From: Neobacillus mesonae
GTDB lineage: Bacteria > Bacillota > Bacilli > Bacillales > Cytobacillaceae
NCBI RefSeq assembly: GCF_023715155.1
Contig: NZ_JAMBNQ010000002.1
Span: 62,001-126,000 of the forward strand
Direction of reading: 5' to 3'
DNA: 64,000 nt
Shown here: positions 52,397 through 61,586 of the stretch, piece by piece
Numbering within the stretch: position 1 is the first letter of the stretch
Layout of the letters: each line of letters starts with the position of its first letter
Made by a program: the position numbers and the translations under genes
The notes under the pieces: generated by a model
Seen by the model: the letters and a program-made list of their open reading frames with translations, nothing else
Database searches by the model: none
What the model was told of the DNA's origin: nothing

Positions 52397-52440
52397 CGAA
52401 AAATGACGTGTGCTTATCATGCACGCGTCATTTTTTTTAA
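52397..52440. terminator. Bidirectional terminator between the Crp/Fnr gene and bshB2
   Basis: 12-bp stem AATGACGTGTGC/GCACGCGTCATT with A-run left and eight T right. Confidence 0.88.
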
Positions 52441-52447
52441 GTGTCCG

Positions 52448-53116
52448 TTATTCAAACCGATATGTCCAGAACCGTTCAATATTAATCCTGGCCATAACTT
52501 CCGGCTCTTGGTTTTTCAATTGTTCTTCCATGCCGGCAAACATCTGCTCCGTTTGAGAACGGTGGGCACGGATGGAAGCGAGCTTGCGGTCATTAACCGG
52601 AGTAATATCGTGGATAATGTCAGCTTCACCCAGCTTTTCAATGCAGTCATTGGAAAAAGCTACACAGTGCAGGGTCGGCCTTGCGGCAGCGGGCATCTTT
52701 TCGACTGCACGGACGACGGCCGCACCTGTGGCATCATGATCGGGGTGAACCGCATAGCCTGGATAAAAGGTAATGATTAATGATGGATTCAGTTCCTGGA
52801 TTAATGAGGTCATCAAATTGGTCATTTTGTCCTCATCTTCAAATTCAATTGTTTTATCACGGAAACCCATCATCCGAAGATCCTGAATGCCTATTGCACG
52901 GGCTGATTCTATTAATTCCCTTTTCCTGATCTTTGGCAGGTCTTCCCGGTCGGTAAACGGGGGATTCCCCATATTCCGTCCCATTTCACCCAATGTTAAG
53001 CAGGCATATGTAACCGGGGTGCCATTTTGTACATGACTGGCAAGTGTTCCCGATACTCCAAAGGCCTCATCATCCGGGTGAGGAAACACAACAAGGACTT
53101 GACGTTCTTTTTCCAT
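52448..53116 (-). CDS. bshB2: Bacillithiol biosynthesis deacetylase BshB2
   Basis: 222 residues, PIG-L/LmbE deacetylase fold. The zinc motif FPHPDDEAFG (His/Asp/Asp) and the second His set in YAVHPDHDATG are intact. It removes acetyl from GlcNAc-malate to give GlcN-malate in bacillithiol synthesis, or may deacetylate bacillithiol conjugates. The ATG at 53116 is set by GGAAGGAG; a longer frame start nine codons upstream has none. yojF lies directly before it, as in B. subtilis yojF-yojG. Confidence 0.92.
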   Translation of the reverse strand: MEKERQVLVVFPHPDDEAFGVSGTLASHVQNGTPVTYACLTLGEMGRNMGNPPFTDREDLPKIRKRELIESARAIGIQDLRMMGFRDKTIEFEDEDKMTNLMTSLIQELNPSLIITFYPGYAVHPDHDATGAAVVRAVEKMPAAARPTLHCVAFSNDCIEKLGEADIIHDITPVNDRKLASIRAHRSQTEQMFAGMEEQLKNQEPEVMARINIERFWTYRFE

Positions 53117-53135
53117 AATGATTCTCCTTCCTGAA

Positions 53136-53483
53136 TTATTCAAACGGAGTTTTGCTAATTTCTAAGGCAACAGCAAGTTTGCCATTATAATCATGGCCGG
53201 CTAGAAGCAGTCTCCCTTGCTCGTCTACTTCAAAATGGGTGATTCCCTCAGCGTAAACCCAGCCTAAATTTATCTTTAAACCAATGCGAAAGGGGCCATT
53301 GCCGGTGATTTTGCCTAATTCATAGCGGACGAGAGCATTTCGGATATAGGCTCCTGCAGAAAAAAACGTCTGATCATAGTGGGATGCATAAGCACCGTTT
53401 GTAGTTTCGAGGTGAATATAAACATCCTGGTTAGCGAATTGATTAATGATTCCTTGTACCTTTTGGACATCAACAACTTCCAT
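53136..53483 (-). CDS. yojF: YojF family protein (DUF1806)
   Basis: 115 residues, mostly beta-strands: VYIHLETTNGAYASHYDQTF, GNGPFRIGLKINLGWVYAEG. It is the usual partner gene of bshB2 in Bacillus, with conserved order. Function unknown; a link to bacillithiol chemistry is by association only. GGAGGAG site before the ATG; 19 bases to bshB2. Confidence 0.88.
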   Translation of the reverse strand: MEVVDVQKVQGIINQFANQDVYIHLETTNGAYASHYDQTFFSAGAYIRNALVRYELGKITGNGPFRIGLKINLGWVYAEGITHFEVDEQGRLLLAGHDYNGKLAVALEISKTPFE

Positions 53484-53573
53484 TTTCCGCTCCTCCTTCC
53501 CCTTTATAACAGATGAATTTAATTTAAATTAATAATGTAATTATCATACTAAAATTAGCAAAAAAATGCGAAG

Positions 53574-53603
53574 TGAATGCTTGATTATAAAAATATCATA
53601 AAG
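53574..53603 (+). promoter_or_regulatory. Sigma-G-like promoter of the germination operon
   Basis: TGAATG-N17-CATAAAG, close to the sigma-G consensus TGAATA / CATACTA. Forespore expression of a GerA-type operon is expected, which supports the call. Confidence 0.55.
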
Positions 53604-53700
53604 TTGCATGGAAATAATTAACTCTATTAAGAATGGTTTACATGGAGATGTTATTCCTAGAAACATTTGCTTATTTTTTGCCTGTAAGGGGGCATGTACT

Positions 53701-55191
53701 GTGAAAAGGTGGCTTTTTAAAAAGCCTGACGAAAAGGAAATAAGTGAACATGTCAGCTTAATCGACCATTGTAAAAAGTCGGGTGATTTTGTTTATTTTT
53801 ATAGCTCCCGCCCACAGCAGCCATATTGGATTGCTTATTTTAGTTCAATTGTGGATGAAGAGATATTGCATCGTGATATTCTTCCGCCCTTGCATCAAAC
53901 AGCACTAACGTCATTAGCAGAGATAAAGGCCGCACTTCCAATCCAAAATGTGCAGATAACAAGTGACTGCCAAACAATAGAGAATGCTTTATTAAGGGGC
54001 TCTGTTCTGATTCAGTTTCATGAGAAGGATACCGCCTGTGTCCTGGTTCGTGCTCCAATGATTAAGGCACGTGACGTCACAATTCCCGAAGAGGAATATT
54101 CGGTAGTAGGACCAAAAGAGGCATTTGTCGAATCACTGACAACCAATCTAAATTTAATTCGCTCCCGCCTTCCCATATCTGAATTACAGGTCAAAGAGTA
54201 TATTATTGGCTCGCTTTCCAAAACAAAAGTGGCCGTACTTTATATTGAGGGCATCACCAATGATGAAAATGTTCAAACGGCCTGCCAGCGCCTTGAAAGC
54301 CTGGATTACCATCAAATACTTGATAGTTCTTTTATCTCTCAATTAATAGAGGATAATAAAAATTCTATCTTTCCGCAATTCATCGATACCGAGCGGCCGG
54401 ACCGGGTCGCGGGAGTTCTGGCGGAGGGAAGCGTAGTAATAATGGTGGACGGATCCTCCCATGCAATCATCGGTCCCATTTCCATTATGGAGCTTTTTAA
54501 TGCATTTGAAGATTATTTTGTCAATTGGCAAATGGCTTCGGCTTTTCGGCTGATCCGGGTATTCGCCGTGGCATTTTCCATTATGGTGACTCCGGTTTAT
54601 GTGGCTGTTTTAACCTATCATTATCAATTAATCCCAAAGGATTTACTCGTGACATTAGTTTCATCGCGGCGAAATATACCGCTGCCGCCGATATTAGAGG
54701 CCGTGATTCTTGAATTGACGATTGAACTTCTCCGGGAAGCAGGGGCAAGACTGCCGACAAAAGTGGGACAAACCATTGGTATCGTAGGCGGTATCGTGAT
54801 TGGAACGGCTGCTGTTGATGCAGGGTTAACGAGTAATGTCCTGCTCATTCTTGTGGCACTTGCTGCCTTGGCATCCTTTACTACCCCTGTCTACCGTATG
54901 GGTAATACCATCCGCCTGCTGCGCTTTCCTTTCCTTTTAATGGCAGATTTATGGGGACTGCTTGGAATTGCCATTGCCTTTTTGTTTTTAATGACCCATT
55001 TATTAAAATTAACATCCTTGGGGCGGCCATATCTTGAGCCGATTTTTCCTCCCAATATCCGTGACTTAAAAGATGCCTTTGTTCGGCTTCCTTTTTCCAC
55101 TCAATCTAAAAGGCCTGATTTTTTGCAAACAAAAAATCCTGTCCGATTCCCAGTGAAAAAGAGGGATAAAGTGAAGGATATTGATGAATGA
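53701..55191 (+). CDS. GerA-type spore germination receptor, A subunit
   Basis: 496 residues. The cytoplasmic N-terminal part (about 1-240) is followed by about five membrane helices with the family block PPILEAVILELTIELLREAGARLP and TIGIVGGIVIGTAAVDAGL. The A subunit belongs to the nutrient receptor in the inner spore membrane. The GTG at 53701 follows AAGGGGGC; an upstream in-frame ATG gives 31 extra residues that do not match the family. First gene of an A-B-C operon; which Ger paralogue it is cannot be told. Confidence 0.88.
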   Translation: MKRWLFKKPDEKEISEHVSLIDHCKKSGDFVYFYSSRPQQPYWIAYFSSIVDEEILHRDILPPLHQTALTSLAEIKAALPIQNVQITSDCQTIENALLRGSVLIQFHEKDTACVLVRAPMIKARDVTIPEEEYSVVGPKEAFVESLTTNLNLIRSRLPISELQVKEYIIGSLSKTKVAVLYIEGITNDENVQTACQRLESLDYHQILDSSFISQLIEDNKNSIFPQFIDTERPDRVAGVLAEGSVVIMVDGSSHAIIGPISIMELFNAFEDYFVNWQMASAFRLIRVFAVAFSIMVTPVYVAVLTYHYQLIPKDLLVTLVSSRRNIPLPPILEAVILELTIELLREAGARLPTKVGQTIGIVGGIVIGTAAVDAGLTSNVLLILVALAALASFTTPVYRMGNTIRLLRFPFLLMADLWGLLGIAIAFLFLMTHLLKLTSLGRPYLEPIFPPNIRDLKDAFVRLPFSTQSKRPDFLQTKNPVRFPVKKRDKVKDIDE

Positions 55192-55207
55192 ACCGCAAAG
55201 GGGCTTA

Positions 55208-56299
55208 ATGACCGTGCAAATTAAAAAAGAGTTTCTTATCGCGCCATAACTTGTTTTTTTCCTCGTCCATGGGATGCAGTACGGGATAGGAGTGTTAAGC
55301 TTTCAGCGGCAGCTCGCTAAAACCGCCGGTCAAGATGCATGGATGGCTGTTGTTTTATCAGGGATGATCATCCATCTCATGATTTGGATGATCTACTCTA
55401 TGCTGAATAAAGACAAGGGAGACCTGATCTCAATCCATCAACAGACGTTTGGCAAATGGCCCGGCAATTTATTAAGCACTATTTATATCCTATTTATGCT
55501 CCTGCAGACCATTACGGTGCTTCGTGCCTATATTGAAATTGTCCAAGTTTGGATGTTTCCTGTATTAAAAACCTGGCCGTTAGCATTAGTCCTGCTGCTT
55601 ATTGTCTACTATGTTGTTTCGAGCGGATTTCGTGTGGTGACAGGGGTCTGTTTTTTAGCTGTCGTCGTGCCTTCATACTTGATATTGACATTCTTTGTGC
55701 CCATCGAATTTTCAAATTTTCGAAATCTGCTTCCAGTCTTTGATCATTCTGTCACGCAGATGGCCCTATCTGTTAAAACGGCGAGCCTGTCGTTTTCAGG
55801 ATTTGAACTTTTATTATTCTATTATCCATTTATTAAGCAGCCTGAAAAGTCTCAAAAATGGGCCCACTTAGGAAACCTTCTGACAACCTTATTGTATCTG
55901 CTGGTCGTGGTTGTCACATTGGCCTTTTTTGATCAGGAGTATTTAAAAAGGGTTATTTGGCCCACGCTGATGATGTGGAAAATTATCGAATTGCCTTTTG
56001 TAGAGCGATTTGAAATTATCGGGGTCACTTCTTGGGCGATTGTGATGATGCCGATTATCTGCTTAATGGTGTGGTCTGCCAGCCGTGGAATCAAAAAAAT
56101 GTATAAGATCAAGCAAAGAAAATCACTTGTCTTCCTATTGTTTATTTGTTTTGTTATTTGCTCCTTATTATCAGAAAGGGAAATCATTCAACAATTTAAT
56201 AGCTGGATTACGAACATTGGTTTCTTCATCTTTTTGTATATTCCTTTTCTTTTTGTTTGTTACCATATTCGCTTTAAGCTGAAGGGGAAGGGACAATGA
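55208..56299 (+). pseudogene. Germination receptor B subunit (permease) with in-frame TAA at codon 14
   Basis: From the ATG at 55208 (AAAGGGG site) the frame reads MTVQIKKEFLIAP, then TAA (55247-55249), then LVFFLVHGMQYGIGVLS and on to 56299 without a break. GerAB-type proteins have an uninterrupted first helix here, so a Tyr codon (TAT or TAC) has most likely become TAA. The rest is an intact amino acid permease-like protein with about ten membrane helices. It is a nonsense mutant, a sequencing error, or is restarted at the ATG at 55274, which would remove part of helix 1. It overlaps the C gene by ATGA. Confidence 0.8.
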
Positions 56300-57372
56300 A
56301 AAAGCTAAAAATCGCCATGATATGTTTTGTTATTTTTTCCGCCATTTTCTTTGGCCGCGTTACTACACAGATAGTGGATGATGTGAATATGGCATCAGCT
56401 GTTGGATATGATTATGCAGGCGGTGACCGGGTTAAACTCACGACGGTTGTTCCTGTTTTTAAACCAGATAAGAGTGTCGGCAATAAAACCTATGCCGCAA
56501 GTGATGAACTGAGTAAAGAAACATTAAGAAAACTGAATCAGAGTTCTTCCCGGAAAATGGTCAATGGCAAGTTAGAAGTTGCTGTCTACAGCAAAGAACT
56601 TGCAGAGCGCGGAATAGGGGATATAGTGGATACCCTGGAAAGGGACCCCTCTATCAGTGAAAGATTATTGGTTGCGATTGTTGATGGAGACGCAGAGCAG
56701 CTGTTGAAAGAAAAGTATGGCGACCGTGATACAGGTGTATTTTTATCCATGTTAATTGATCAAAATATAGACTCAGGTTTGGTGCCGACCTATAACTTTC
56801 ATAATTTCCTGAATAACTATTATTCAAAATTAAGTGATCCGTTTTTGCCGCTCATTCAGAAAAATGGAAAGTATGTTCAGATCAAAGGAATTGCGTTATT
56901 TAAAGACGGCCGTTATATCCAAAACCTTAAGCAGGAACACCAATTTGTTTTTAAGGCCTTATTAGAGAAGCTGAAGCTTGTGACGTATAAATTAAAATTG
57001 GATGAGGATGCATTTGTGGCCATTGAAGATATTAATACAAGACACAAAGTTCGGGTAAAAAAAATCAAAGGTAAACCTGAAGTCACTGTTGAACTAACGG
57101 TAAAAGGAATTATCAGAGAGTCCAAAAAAATTAGAACGTCTGAAGCGGCTGTTGAACGTATTAGAAAAGGAATGGAAAAACAGCTGGAAGACCAGGCTGA
57201 TGAAATGATTCGTACGTTTCAGAAAGCACAGATTGACCCTCTGGGATTTGGACATGAAGTGAGAAGCAGAATGAGAGGCTTTGATTACAAAAAGTGGTTG
57301 GAACAATATCCTAACTTAAAAATAAAGGTCAAGACGCAAGTGGACATTTTAGAAAAGGGCGTCATTGAATGA
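56296..57372 (+). CDS. GerC-type germination receptor C subunit
   Basis: 358 residues. An N-terminal hydrophobic segment (about 5-20) and the Ger(x)C domains: VNMASAVGYDYAGGDRVKLT early, YSKELAERGIGDIVDTLERD in the middle, and a late LGFGHEVRSRM. Most GerC proteins are lipoproteins with a Cys at the lipobox; here the segment reads IFFGRVTTQ with no Cys, so it must be held by its hydrophobic helix. The start overlaps the B gene stop. It is expected in the inner spore membrane with the A and B subunits. Confidence 0.85.
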   Translation: MKKLKIAMICFVIFSAIFFGRVTTQIVDDVNMASAVGYDYAGGDRVKLTTVVPVFKPDKSVGNKTYAASDELSKETLRKLNQSSSRKMVNGKLEVAVYSKELAERGIGDIVDTLERDPSISERLLVAIVDGDAEQLLKEKYGDRDTGVFLSMLIDQNIDSGLVPTYNFHNFLNNYYSKLSDPFLPLIQKNGKYVQIKGIALFKDGRYIQNLKQEHQFVFKALLEKLKLVTYKLKLDEDAFVAIEDINTRHKVRVKKIKGKPEVTVELTVKGIIRESKKIRTSEAAVERIRKGMEKQLEDQADEMIRTFQKAQIDPLGFGHEVRSRMRGFDYKKWLEQYPNLKIKVKTQVDILEKGVIE

Positions 57373-57376
57373 TGAC

Positions 57377-57408
57377 AAAAGAGCTTGGTGCTGCCAAGCT
57401 CTTTTTGT
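57377..57408 (+). terminator. Terminator of the germination operon
   Basis: 12-bp stem AAAAGAGCTTGG/CCAAGCTCTTTT with T-run. Confidence 0.9.
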
Positions 57409-57520
57409 AACTTATAATATAAGAATATTTTTTGGACACAGGCTGACCGCTAGGGAAAGCTGTTAAGAATAGTCATTGCCGGAACCAGCTGAGCTTGTTC
57501 CAAAGGCGCTTATACTTTTC

Positions 57521-58330
57521 TTATTTAACCGTTTGGCGGTATGCACCATGCCATGTCGGCCCTACATATTCGTTTAAGCGGAAACCTTGTTGGATGGCAG
57601 CTGACACAAAGTCTTTTGACACTTGTATAGCATCGTAAACAGACTTTCCTTTAGCCAGTTCTGCGGCAATCGCTGCGGAATTCGTGCAGCCTGCTCCGTG
57701 GGTGAAAGTTGTATTGATTTTTTCTGATTCGTATACTTTGAATTCCCTTCCATCATAAAGAAGGTCAAGTGACTTTTCTTCTGTTTGAAGCTTACTGCCG
57801 CCCTTAATGAGGACATTTTTGGCCCCTAATTCATGGATCTTTGCTGCGGCCTGTTTCATTTCATCCAAGTTTTTTGGTGTTTTCATTCCAGCAAGCTGGC
57901 CTGATTCAAATAAGTTTGGTGTTACGACCAATGCACGCGGCAAAAGCAGTTCACGCATAGCGTCAGCTGTTTCCGGATTCAGCACCTCATCTTCGCCTTT
58001 ACATACCATGACAGGGTCGATGACGACATGCCCAGGTTTGTATTCATCAATCTTTCTGGCAGTTAATTCGATGATATCAACGGTTCCAAGCATGCCTGTC
58101 TTCATGCCGTCAATTCCGATAGAAAGCACGGTTTCCAGCTGCTTTTCAACAAGATCTACGTCAATTGGAGCCACACTATGGTGCCAGCCGTTTGGATCCA
58201 TTGTCACGATACATGTAAGAGCGGTCATTCCATAAACGCCAAGCTCTTGAAACGTTTTCAAATCTGCCTGCTGGCCGGCGCCGCCGCTTGTATCAGAACC
58301 GGCAATGGTTAAAACCTTTTTAATAGACAT
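57521..58330 (-). CDS. pdxK: Pyridoxine/hydroxymethylpyrimidine kinase, PdxK type
   Basis: 269 residues, ribokinase fold. Conserved TIAGSDTSGGAGQQADLKTF at the N-terminus, KTGMLGTVDIIE, DPVMVCKG and the anion-hole HGAGCT. The QQADLKTF and VMVCKG forms agree with B. subtilis PdxK (YwdB), which phosphorylates pyridoxal and also hydroxymethylpyrimidine, more than with true ThiD. The ywd-type genes further right (ywdI, ywdK, gerQ) agree with this assignment. Good ribosome site; no convincing terminator except a dyad at 57481-57501 without T-run. Confidence 0.85.
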   Translation of the reverse strand: MSIKKVLTIAGSDTSGGAGQQADLKTFQELGVYGMTALTCIVTMDPNGWHHSVAPIDVDLVEKQLETVLSIGIDGMKTGMLGTVDIIELTARKIDEYKPGHVVIDPVMVCKGEDEVLNPETADAMRELLLPRALVVTPNLFESGQLAGMKTPKNLDEMKQAAAKIHELGAKNVLIKGGSKLQTEEKSLDLLYDGREFKVYESEKINTTFTHGAGCTNSAAIAAELAKGKSVYDAIQVSKDFVSAAIQQGFRLNEYVGPTWHGAYRQTVK

Positions 58331-58469
58331 TATGTATCCCTCCTAAAGTGCTTTTTGACTACTTTCTTATTATAATTCATTTGTTGAAATATAACAGAAA
58401 TGTGAAAAAGAATGGAAAAAAAGTTATCAGCCGGGAGATATGAACTTTTAGGCATAGGCCTTCTTTTCA

Positions 58470-58499
58470 TTGCGTTTCAGTGTCATAGCTGGTTACAAT
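58470..58499 (+). promoter_or_regulatory. Sigma-A promoter of mobA-moaE-moaD
   Basis: TTGCGT-N18-TACAAT, 28 bases before the mobA ATG. Confidence 0.55.
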
Positions 58500-58527
58500 G
58501 GGGATATAAGAAAAGAGGGTGTTGACC

Positions 58528-59139
58528 ATGGAGGCTTCAGCGATTATTTTGGCAGGCGGAAAATCAAGCAGGATGGGGACAAATAAGTCGTTGTTGAAGA
58601 TCAATGGGAAGACCAATATTGAGAGAATAAGGGACAGATTAAAAAGTTCCTTTCATGATATCATTTTAGTAACGAACAATCAGAAGGCCTTTGAGTTTTT
58701 AGAGGTAAAAATGGTTTCGGATGAATTCACTGGAATGGGCCCGCTGGCAGGGCTTCATGCTGGCCTAAAGGCGAGTCAGGATGAGCTGAATTTTGTCGCT
58801 GCCTGTGATATGCCATTTGTTTCAGCAGAACTTGCAAAGAAGATGATCAATTATGGCCCATCTGTTGATGCGGTGGTCCCTGTGATAAATGGAAAATGTC
58901 ATCCCCTATTTGCTGTCTATAGAAAGGAAATCGCGGAGAAAGCAGCGAAATGTATGAAGAATGGCCATCTGAGCATGCGGCATTTACTTGATCAGATAAC
59001 TGTAAAATATATAACAGAGAAAGATATAGCTGGTTTTGATGATAGTGAGCTGGAGCATATTTTTTTTAATATGAATGAACCGAAGGATTATAAAAAGGTG
59101 AAAAGACTGGTGGAGGGAAGTAGTAAAGACGGATTCTAA
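58528..59139 (+). CDS. mobA: Molybdenum cofactor guanylyltransferase
   Basis: 203 residues. The nucleotide-binding signature LAGGKSSRMGTNKSLL opens the protein; ACDMPFV and GKCHPLFAVY are the later family motifs. It adds GMP to molybdopterin for Mo-bisMGD enzymes such as nitrate reductase. The ATG at 58528 follows AGAGGGTG. It leads a three-gene run with moaE and moaD. Confidence 0.9.
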   Translation: MEASAIILAGGKSSRMGTNKSLLKINGKTNIERIRDRLKSSFHDIILVTNNQKAFEFLEVKMVSDEFTGMGPLAGLHAGLKASQDELNFVAACDMPFVSAELAKKMINYGPSVDAVVPVINGKCHPLFAVYRKEIAEKAAKCMKNGHLSMRHLLDQITVKYITEKDIAGFDDSELEHIFFNMNEPKDYKKVKRLVEGSSKDGF

Positions 59140-59166
59140 AGTGACTTGAATAAAGAGGTGAAGACA

Positions 59167-59634
59167 TTGAAGTTTTATGAAATCTCAAAAGAACCGATAA
59201 ATGTACAAGCTGTGATTGATAAAGTGGTTCAACGTGAAGCAGGTGCCATTACCACTTTTATCGGAACTGTCCGCGAATTGACGCATGGCAGGAAAACATT
59301 ATTTTTAATATATGAGGCCTATGAGGCAATGGCGGTTAAAAAGCTGGAGCAGATTGGTGCGGAAATTGAACAGCGCTGGAAAGGTTCACGTGCCGCCATC
59401 ACACATCGGGTTGGGCGGCTGGATATTACGGATGTGGCGGTTGTGATCGCAGTCTCTACACCACACCGTGCGGATGCTTATGAAGCGAACCGGTATGCGA
59501 TTGAACGGATCAAGGAAATCGTCCCTATTTGGAAAAAGGAACATTGGGAGGACGGCGAAGAATGGGTCGGCAATCAATTAGAGACGGTTGCGTATCCAAA
59601 CGGAAAGCCAGAGGCAGGTGATTTACATGAATAA
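59167..59634 (+). CDS. moaE: Molybdopterin synthase large subunit
   Basis: 155 residues. Family motifs GAITTFIGTVREL, YEAYEAMAVKKL, RVGRLDITDVAVVIAVSTPHR and PIWKKEHWEDGEEWV (catalytic Lys pair) are all present. With MoaD it puts two sulphurs into precursor Z. The start is a TTG at 59167 with GAGGTGA upstream, giving the family N-terminus KFYEISKEPI. Confidence 0.93.
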   Translation: MKFYEISKEPINVQAVIDKVVQREAGAITTFIGTVRELTHGRKTLFLIYEAYEAMAVKKLEQIGAEIEQRWKGSRAAITHRVGRLDITDVAVVIAVSTPHRADAYEANRYAIERIKEIVPIWKKEHWEDGEEWVGNQLETVAYPNGKPEAGDLHE

Positions 59635-59860
59635 GGTATTGTTTTTTGCCCATTTGCGTGATGCGGTTGGCGAGGAGTCCCTTGAAGTCGAGGCAGGCGG
59701 GAAAACAGTAGCTGAGCTGAAGGCGGAATTAGCTGGTAAATATGACCTGCCAAGGCTTGAGACCGTGATGACGGCGATTAATGAGGAATTTGCTGCAAAT
59801 GATGAAGTCATTCAAGACGGAGATGTGATTGCCTTTATTCCGCCGGTAAGCGGAGGATGA
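59627..59860 (+). CDS. moaD: Molybdopterin synthase sulphur carrier
   Basis: 77 residues, ubiquitin-like fold, ending in PPVSGG; the C-terminal Gly-Gly is the site that MoeB adenylates and that carries sulphur. It overlaps moaE by eight bases. The partner MoeB is encoded beyond the repeat array. Confidence 0.93.
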   Translation: MNKVLFFAHLRDAVGEESLEVEAGGKTVAELKAELAGKYDLPRLETVMTAINEEFAANDEVIQDGDVIAFIPPVSGG

Positions 59861-59989
59861 GGTCTTAGCAGTTACGGATGTGTAAAATGACCTGCCCAAT
59901 ATAAGGGAAAACTACCTTTTAAAAATGGGACAGGAAACTGTTTTAAAATGGTGGATTGTGGGAAAAATAAGAGGATTTTTCTCTTATAA

Positions 59990-60410
59990 GCGGTCTTGAG
60001 GACAGAAGATGGTGTAAATCCAGGGAAACAGTCTTTAATGAGGCGCATTGGAGACAGAAGATGGTGTAAACCCGGGGGAACAGTCTTTAATGAGCGGTCA
60101 TGGAGACAAAACATGGTGGAAACCAGAGGAAACAGTCTTTAATAAGGCTTCTTGGGGACAGAACTTAGTTGAAACCAAGAGAAATTGTCATTAATAAGGC
60201 TTCTTGGAGACTGAACTTGGCTAAAACCTGAGGAAACTGTCTTTAAAAAGGTGTCTTGAGGACAGAACATGGTGGAAACCAAGAGAAATAGTCTTTAATG
60301 AGGCGTCTTGAGGACAGAACGCGACGGAAATCAAGAGAAGTTGTCTTTAAAAAGCCGTCTTAAAGACAAAACGCAGTGAAAACTAAGTCAAACAGTCTTT
60401 GATCGTTGTA
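59990..60410. repeat. Second 52-bp array, GTCTTTAAT type
   Basis: About eight units with a period of about 52 bp, each with GTCTTTAAT or GTCTTTAAA, then about eight bases, then CTTGAGGACAGAAC or similar, then a purine-rich spacer ending near GAGAAA. The last unit has perfect arms GTCTTTAA/TTAAAGAC; in others the stem needs G-U pairs (GUCUUUAA with UUGAGGAC), so it folds as RNA. The unit length and words GACAGAA and ATGGT match the array at 42330. The stretch 59872-59990 holds weaker copies. Confidence 0.8.
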
Positions 60411-60417
60411 ATATACT

Positions 60418-60446
60418 AAAAACTCGCCTTATCCGGCGAGTTTTCC
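60418..60446 (+). terminator. Terminator or leader hairpin before moeB
   Basis: AACTCGCC/GGCGAGTT stem and TTTT, ending 16 bases before the moeB start codon. It stops reading through the repeat array, or may act as a leader element. Confidence 0.7.
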
Positions 60447-60461
60447 TTTCAAAAGGGAGGA

Positions 60462-61487
60462 ATGAAAATGAATGAACGATATTCAAGACAAGTCCTTTTT
60501 CCGGGGATTGGGAAGGAAGGGCAAGAGAAAATCAGCCGCAAACATGTCCTGATTATCGGCGCTGGGGCACTGGGGTCCGGGAACGCTGAAGTCCTCACGC
60601 GTGCCGGTGTTGGCAGGCTGACGATTGTCGACCGAGATTATGTCGAGGCAAGCAACCTGCAGCGCCAGCAGCTTTATACAGAAGAGGATGTTGCTGAGAG
60701 GCTTCCGAAGGCGGCGGCAGCGGAAAAACGGTTAAAGGCAATCAATTCGGATGTAGAAGTGAGGGTTATTATTGGTGACGCCACACCGGAATTGCTGGAA
60801 GAACTGATTGCTGATGTGGACATTATGATCGATGCGACTGATAATTTTGAAACCCGGATGGCTATGAATGATGCTGCACAAAAATACAATGTTCCATGGG
60901 TATACGGGGCCTGTGTCGGCAGTTTTGGAATGAGCTTTTCCATCATTCCGGGAAAAACACCGTGTTTGAACTGTTTGTTAAGAACAATTCCGCTGCAGGG
61001 GATGACCTGTGATACGGGCGGAATTATTGCGCCGACTGTGCAAATGGTGATTTCTCATCAGACAGCTGAAGCGCTAAAAATGCTGGTGGAGGATTGGGAG
61101 GCTGTCCGTACTTCTTTTGTCAGCTTTGATTTATGGCGCAACCAATATACAAGTATGAAAATGTCGAAGGCAAAATTTGCCGGCTGTTTGTCCTGTGGCG
61201 AGGAACGGACATATCCTTACCTGGACCGTGAAAATATGACAAAAACAACGGTGCTTTGCGGCCGTGATACAGTCCAAATCCGTCCCGCGGTTCAAGGCGG
61301 CATCATTTTGGAGGATCTTGCAGGGCAGCTAAAGTCTCTGGGCTATAATGTCAAGGGTAATCCGTATTTGTTGTCAGTGGAGATGGATGAAGAGCGGATG
61401 GTGATTTTCCAGGATGGGCGTGCTCTTATTCATGGCACGAAGGATTTGACGCATGCAAAGACGATTTATCAACGGATATTGGGATAA
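60462..61487 (+). CDS. moeB: Molybdopterin-synthase adenylyltransferase (MoeB/ThiF family)
   Basis: 341 residues. Adenylate-binding HVLIIGAGALGSGNAEVLTR, DRDYVEASNLQRQ, DATDNFETR, and two zinc CXXC pairs: CLNC and CLSC. The C-terminal 80 residues are a ubiquitin-like/ThiS-binding extension. It activates the C-terminus of MoaD; ThiS as substrate is also possible. moaD-moeB grouping favours MoeB. GGGAGG site before the start; alternative start three residues later (MNERYSRQ). Confidence 0.88.
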   Translation: MKMNERYSRQVLFPGIGKEGQEKISRKHVLIIGAGALGSGNAEVLTRAGVGRLTIVDRDYVEASNLQRQQLYTEEDVAERLPKAAAAEKRLKAINSDVEVRVIIGDATPELLEELIADVDIMIDATDNFETRMAMNDAAQKYNVPWVYGACVGSFGMSFSIIPGKTPCLNCLLRTIPLQGMTCDTGGIIAPTVQMVISHQTAEALKMLVEDWEAVRTSFVSFDLWRNQYTSMKMSKAKFAGCLSCGEERTYPYLDRENMTKTTVLCGRDTVQIRPAVQGGIILEDLAGQLKSLGYNVKGNPYLLSVEMDEERMVIFQDGRALIHGTKDLTHAKTIYQRILG

Positions 61488-61586
61488 GGCGAAGCTCGTA
61501 CTTGGTATATGTACGAGTTTCCCTTTTTGTGTGAGTATGGATGGATTGGAAGCTTAAGAGATATATCAAATTAGACTTCCAGAATC

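Noticed and set aside
57481..57501. Dyad GGAAC-AGCT-AGCT-GTTCC near the pdxK end
   Set aside because: The arms pair, but there is no T-run on either strand, so it is not a clear terminator, and no regulator is known for it.
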